Positions 59,001-64,000 of a stretch of DNA of 64,000 bases are shown in pieces. Within the stretch, counting starts at the first letter, position 1, and the number at the start of each line of letters is the position of its first letter. The translations under genes were made by a program, and so were the position numbers. Origin of the DNA: Dryobates pubescens. Its lineage: Eukaryota > Chordata > Aves > Piciformes > Picidae. Location: contig NC_071646.1 of assembly GCF_014839835.1 (NCBI RefSeq), positions 62,001 to 126,000 of the forward strand. The letters run 5' to 3'. A model generated the notes under the pieces. It searched no databases and was not told the origin of the DNA. It worked only from the letters and a program-made list of their open reading frames with translations.

Positions 59001-61640
59001 CTGCAGGGGTGTGGTGGTGGAAGTGGTTCCTGTTCGAGGGTGCATAACCCCCTGCCATGGAAACCACATGGCAAAATCCCCCCTCAGAGGTTCAGGACAC
59101 TGCAGCTGCTGCCAGCAGAAGTAGGCACTTTGGGACACTCTGGCATTACCATGTGCAGGGGATCCACAGACCACAGCTCAGCCACATCCCAGGGAGCCCT
59201 GGGCAGAGACAATACATAGCTAAGGGAGCAAATCTGCCTCTCCTATTCTGGATGCTCATCTTTGCCCCCTCGTCCAGCACCAGCCCGATGGTGAGAGGGG
59301 CCTCTGCTCCCAACCAGGTGTCACACTCCACATCCCCTTCCTCCTCCTGCTTCTCTCTGTGGTCTGAGACATGTCTCAGGGTACGGTGCTGAGCCCCAGG
59401 GCCAGTTACCCAAATGTATTGAGAACTTCATCCATCCCAGGCACAGGGGCTAGGGAATGTGTCCTCTACTCTCATCCCTGGGATGGGGACACAGCCCCAA
59501 GCCTCCATCTAGGGCTCACTCCCTGGAGGGGTCCATGGAGCATCTGTCCCCATGAACCGGGAGGAGTAGTCGGGATGGAGCAAAAGCACTCAGCAATGTT
59601 TTTCCCACCCTCTCTCACTCGGCACTGGGAGCACTGGTGGAACTGGGAACGGAACCCAGGAGGAGTGGGTGCTGCTCCTTTTTGCCTTTGTCCTAGGGGG
59701 AGCAGACCCCAGAAGATGAAGGGGAAAAGCAGCAAGGACAGATTGGGAGGACCCCACTGCCTGCCAGGAGAGGCTCCGTGGAGGGAGCTGCCATCCTACC
59801 ACTGACCATCCCTGCCCGGCAACCCGGGGACACGCAGGACACAGCGGGGCTGAGCGCACACACACCCTCTGCCCCCCAGCACCCCGACATTACTCCTCGG
59901 ATTTGGCAACACTCCCACCTTGCACATCCCGGAGCGGAGGGAACCGGACAGAGAGATGCTATCCCCGCCCGTGCCCACATCCTAGCGAGGATTGGGGCCA
60001 TGGGGATGGGGGGGACAGTAGAGTCCTCAACCCTTTGCCTTCCCAGAGATGCTCTGCCTCTGCCCCCCCCCCCCCCCCCCACTCACCTCCAGAGTCTTTC
60101 GGAGGGAGAAACTGAGGCAGAGCCCGGGGGGTAGGGAGGGGCTCAAGGCTGCTCGAAAGGCGAGGATGCGCAGCAAACGCGCTTCGGCTCCGCAAGCAGC
60201 TGCGGACTGGCGCTCCCCTCCTTCCCCGCCCCTCTGTCCCCTCCCATCCCATCCCATCCCCCACGGCTGGGGGGATCCAGGCGTCCTGGCTGCTGAAAGG
60301 CGGTGGGGTAGGGGGTGCCCCTTGGGTGGGCTGCTCCTGCTTTCTGCCGCTGCAAATGGTGCTGCAATTGTTGTGGTTTGGGTTATTTTCCTGCTGGAGG
60401 TTAAAACCCCACCCCCGCTCTAGCCCCCCTACCCGACAGCCTTGCCCTGCCCTCCCCACGCCGGGACGTTTTGGAGGGGCTGCACAGTGCGACCCCAGGT
60501 GAGCTGCTTTGAATTTTGAGGTGAGAAACCAGTCTTTATGTAAAGCAAGCTAAAAAGATTCCGGTGATGAAACCCAATTGCCTCGCTTTCCGCCCCGGCT
60601 CTGGCCACTTCTTCCCCTCCCCAGCCAGAAGTAGGGGCCAGAAGGGAGCTGTGGGTACGAAGGGACCTGCTCGATGCCAGCCCTGATCACTGATCTCTGT
60701 CCCAGACCACCACAGCCCTCCTGGAAACTTTTGGGATGTTGTTTCCAGGTGGTAATAACCCCAGTGGAGTGACGATACCTTGGGGCAGAGGATGGAGCCG
60801 CCGGGGTCACCGCAGATCGCTCCTGGACGGGTTTTCCGTTGGTGATGTCCTCGGGATGCTGCTGGCCGCTGCCCACATGCTGCGGTGGGCGTCACGGCGA
60901 AGGGGCTCGAGGGCCGGTGACACACGGGGACAATGTGTCACGGAGCTGGGGCCGCGGTGACTCAGGGACACAAGGGGCGGGGGTTCCGTCGGCGGCCGCA
61001 CGTGAGTCACCCCTGACCGCGATGAGCCACAGCCCCCTCGACCTCTTCCTGGGGGTCCTGGTGCAGAACTCCCTACCAAGAACACACCCCCCCACACACC
61101 CGCAGTTCAGTCGGGGTGTTTTGAGTCCACCAGCCTCATGCAAAGCTGATGGGTACGGACACGGGCACGGGGCAGTCCTCCCGCATTTTGGGGCTGCGAG
61201 AGGCCGGGGCGGACACGGAAACGGGGCGGGCGCGGCGGACCAGGCGATTTTCCCAGACGCCGGAGCGGACGGAAACAGCTCCCTCTGTTTGTGAGCCCTC
61301 CGAGGTGCCGTGGGGAAGTCTGAGCGCTGACCCACGCTTTCCAGCCCCAGCTTTGTGCCCCGGGCAGCAGCAGGGGAGCCTTAGATCTTCAATTACAGCA
61401 GGGACCAAAGAGGTGCCATGGTGGAGGGCACCTGGCCAGCACAGTGGGACACAGCTCTGATGCCGACCTACTGGCCCTGGGCAGCCTGGTCTCTGATCCC
61501 AGCCAAGAGAACAACCAAACTCACAGCATCAGTGAGGACTCCTGCAGCTCCCTGAGCCACTCGCACCAGTAAGGAAGTGCCACCCAGACCTTAGGCCTGA
61601 GCACAGCACCTGCCCCTCTGCTCCAGCACTGCAATTCCCC
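56084..61640 (-). other. MICAL1 5' region: upstream intron(s), promoter and spacer to the IRAG-like gene
   Basis: About 5.5 kb with no supported coding exon. A possible non-coding exon end (donor gtacac) lies on the minus strand at ~56366. CpG clusters at 60050-60280 and 60790-61330 are the likeliest promoters. The second holds two AP-1-type sites, TGACTCA at 60958-60964 and TGAGTCA at 61013-61019. A poly(C) run lies at ~60065. Confidence 0.4.
60790..61330. promoter_or_regulatory. CpG-rich stretch, candidate MICAL1 promoter
   Basis: High CpG compared with flanks, two consensus AP-1 heptamers 49 bp apart on opposite orientations, and no coding continuity. MICAL1 (minus) is the nearest gene that would be read from it. 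The neighbouring cluster at 60050-60280 is the alternative. Confidence 0.35.
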
Positions 61641-61655
61641 TGGTTTTCCTCCAAT

Positions 61656-61661
61656 TTTATT
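61656..61661 (-). terminator. Poly(A) signal of the IRAG-like gene
   Basis: AATAAA on the minus strand, 87 bp past the TAG stop at 61748-61750. It implies a very short 3' UTR of roughly 110 nt. Confidence 0.75.
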
Positions 61662-61747
61662 ATTCTAGGGTTTTGGTGTTTCACGGTGGGGCAGGAGCAG
61701 GGAGGGAGAGGGGACACCTCCCAGCCGCCTCCCCCTCCCCAGTCTGG

Positions 61748-63981
61748 CTAAGCTTTGGGTGATGCCACAGGCTGCAGCCGCTGCAGCTCCAGGACACGGA
61801 TGAGGAAGAGGAAGGTGATGCTCAGGAGAAGCAGCCAGAAGAAAACCCAATAGTGCTGCGGGAGGAACAACCACGGCCGGCAGAGCTCCACTGGAGACCC
61901 CTTGGACCTGGGGAGAAGGTGACCAGGGACACTTGTCCTCCAGGCAGGGAGAGCAAATCCCATCTCCACCCCAGCTGGGGATGAAGGAGGAGTTTGACTC
62001 CATCCCAGACTTCACTGGCTCTTTTGCAAACCCAAATGAAACAGGCCTGAGGAGGGCACAGGTGACTGCAATGCACTGGGGAAACTGAGGCAGAGCAGGG
62101 CTGAGATGGGGCAGCCATGCAACACCCCTGCTTCCATCAACAAACCCCCAGCACATTCCCCATGTGCTGGCCAATATGGGACCGCAGAGAGTCCACCAGC
62201 TGTGGGGGGGATGTTGGGCACACACAGGGTGGTGCTCACATCAGCCCACTGTGCTCTGGCTCCTTGAGCTCTGCACTTGAACCTCTGCTGTCCACCTCTG
62301 CTGCCAGCTCCTCAGTCACAGTGCTGCCCTGGGCCTGGGGCTCCAGCTCGCTCCTGTGGAGGGAGGGGATTAGGTGCTGTGCCCCATGGGCCAGCAGCAG
62401 CTGGTGCCATGGCCTTTGCTACCAATGGTTACCTCTCGGTGCTGTGCTGGCAGTGGGCCTTCTCCCTCTCCAGCTCACCAGCTGGGGCTGCTCGGCTCTC
62501 TGGGCTGGCACCTGGCTGGGCATGGAAGGTGGAAGCATGAGTGGGGACCCAGACCTCCAGTTGCACAGAGCTTGGTGACATGTCTGACAGTGGGGCACAG
62601 CTCTTGTCCAGCCCCCCTGCCCATGTCCTTACCAAGAGCTGCTTGGGGATGACAGCAATGCTGACTCTGCGGCGGGCAGACCCCTGCAATAGAGGAGCTC
62701 AGGGTAAGCACCGTGCCAACTGTCTCCCTGTGTTTCCCATCCCTTCTGAACTCATTGCCTCCCCAGCATGGCAAGGGACACGAAGGAGAAGGGACACTGC
62801 CAGCCTCCCACCAACCCTGGGGCTAAGGGGGGAAGCTGGAGAGCTGGTAAGATGAGGGAGGGTCAAAGCCAAGAGGTTTGCACTTGTCCTTACTGTTTCA
62901 AGCTGTGCTGGTGGGGTTGCCTAACCCCCTCCCCAAGCACTCCCCTACCTCTTGAGCTGTTGGGGAATCAGTGCCAAGTTTGAGCTGGTGCTAGAGAACA
63001 GCCAAGCCTGCAGCTCTGGTGCTATGGCCCTGCAATGCAGAGGGACCTGCCTGAGAACTCCTGGACAAGCAACCCTCAGCCCTGGGCACCCTGTCTCCCC
63101 ACAGCCCTCTGAAGCTGTCCCTACATTTTGCCTCTTCCCTAGCATTTCTAGCAGACCTTGCCTGCAGCAAGCAGCTGGCAGGAGTGGCATTGCCCAGGAA
63201 CTAGCAGGAGTGTGGGGACCACTGGGTGAGGAAGAGCAGCAGGGCATGGGGAGGAGGGGACTCCAGGGCCACTGAACTGGGACCAGTTACCTGCTGGAAA
63301 GTTCGCATCAGAGGGTGAGGCCTTAGTCGTGGCTCCATGTCATCTGGAGGCAAAATGAAGCTGCTTTATGTCACCCCCACAAAATTCAGAGGGGGCTGAT
63401 GTACAGAGGGTTGCAAACCTCCCTCCCATTGAAAGCTGTCCTGCCCATGTGCTCTGTGCTTGGTACAAGTCACCAGGATGCCCCAGGGGGCCAGGGGGAC
63501 CTCGTTTGCATGCACAGCGATGGGGCGTGTAAGGATTGGCATCCAGGGACAGAGTGTCCTTTGTGCGTCCCTTGCCCCCCTGCCCCACATTCCCAGCTGG
63601 GCTGTGGGACGATGGCTCTGCAGCCTCCAGCACCTGCTCCCACGCGGCGTCTGCTGTTACCCTGGCCCCGCACATTTGTCATCATCAGCCCCAGTTGTCC
63701 CAGCTGTCGCCCATCCCCCAACCCTGAGCTCACACAACCCACCAGCTCCATGGCACAGGATCACACTGACCCTCAGGGGGATCCTGGGAATGAATCCCAC
63801 CCCATACTGGCCCTGGTGCAGAGTCCACCTCACCCTGGGACTCCGCCAGCTGCCGGTTGCGGGAGTTCTGCTGGATCAGGCGCTTCATCTCCTCCAGCTC
63901 CGTGTGCTCACGCATGTGGTGCCGCTTCAGGTTCTCCACGTGCTGGACCATCACCTCTGTTGCTCGGCTCATCCGGGCCTC
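61748..63981 (-). CDS. IRAG1/IRAG2 (MRVI1/LRMP)-family tail-anchored protein, C-terminal six exons
   Basis: Exons, 5' to 3': 63834-63981, 63291-63343, 62633-62683, 62433-62515, 62240-62353, 61748-61907. All boundaries are GT-AG and phases match throughout, giving 202 aa; the 5' part lies beyond the window. The first exon reads [17 protein letters not shown] and then [11 protein letters not shown], a coiled coil matching the SRATEVM-QYVENLKR...EHAEL signature of IRAG1 and LRMP/Jaw1. The third reads [12 protein letters not shown], like PRRRVSVAVVPK of IRAG1; RRVS is also a cyclic-nucleotide-kinase-type site. The last exon has one hydrophobic segment ([20 protein letters not shown]) and a 13-residue tail, as expected for an ER/nuclear-envelope tail-anchored protein. 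Family members bind IP3 receptors; IRAG1 mediates NO/cGMP inhibition of calcium release. The disordered linker is much shorter than in either known paralogue, so I assign family only. Confidence 0.85.
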
Positions 63982-64000
63982 CTGCAGCCAGGCAGGATGA

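Noticed and set aside
1-64000. LTR retroelements, endogenous retroviruses, DNA transposons, tRNA, rRNA or CRISPR-like arrays
   Set aside because: No paired terminal repeats, gag/pol/env peptides, cloverleaf sequences or regularly spaced short repeats with unique spacers were seen. The only dispersed elements recognised are CR1 LINEs.

Overview
This window looks like part of a bird microchromosome. Three things point that way. It is GC-rich and compact, with short introns carrying canonical GT-AG ends. It carries about thirteen CR1 LINE fragments in both orientations, and I recognise no SINE, LTR element or endogenous retrovirus. Its four genes read best as sauropsid orthologues of vertebrate genes. 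No bacterial operons, CRISPR arrays, tRNA or rRNA genes were seen.

Layout. (1) 616-7683, plus strand: TULP1, complete in 14 coding exons (541 aa). Its stop is followed by a GC-rich 9-bp-period minisatellite. (2) 7.7-12.9 kb: intergenic, with one CR1 fragment. (3) 12.9-13.8 kb: a CpG island, probably the TEAD3 promoter and non-coding exon 1, followed by a ~12 kb first intron with two minisatellites. (4) 25498-37525, plus strand: TEAD3. It starts at a conserved non-AUG (AUA) codon. It carries two tandem, equal-length versions of the exon for the DNA-recognition helix, then a 12-nt microexon. A ~2.7 kb AT-rich 3' UTR probably follows. (5) 40.9-41.5 kb: a second CpG island, the likely SMPD2 promoter. 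(6) 42351-46192, plus strand: SMPD2 (neutral sphingomyelinase), 10 coding exons, 403 aa, all catalytic residues present. (7) 47754-56065, minus strand: MICAL1 (actin-oxidising monooxygenase), 24 coding exons, 1156 aa, tail-to-tail with SMPD2 with poly(A) signals only 36 bp apart. (8) 61748 to beyond the right edge, minus strand: the last six exons of a tail-anchored protein of the IRAG1(MRVI1)/IRAG2(LRMP, Jaw1) family, apparently a third family member.

The genes do not form a pathway. TULP1 acts in photoreceptor trafficking, TEAD3 is the DNA-binding partner of YAP/TAZ, SMPD2 makes ceramide, MICAL1 depolymerises F-actin, and the IRAG-like protein is probably an ER protein associated with IP3 receptors. 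Their order matters for genome history: TULP1-TEAD3 corresponds to human 6p21.3 and SMPD2-MICAL1 to human 6q21, so the 40-41 kb interval is a junction between blocks that are far apart in human. All exon coordinates were read by eye from splice signals, reading-frame continuity and remembered family sequences; no alignment was run.
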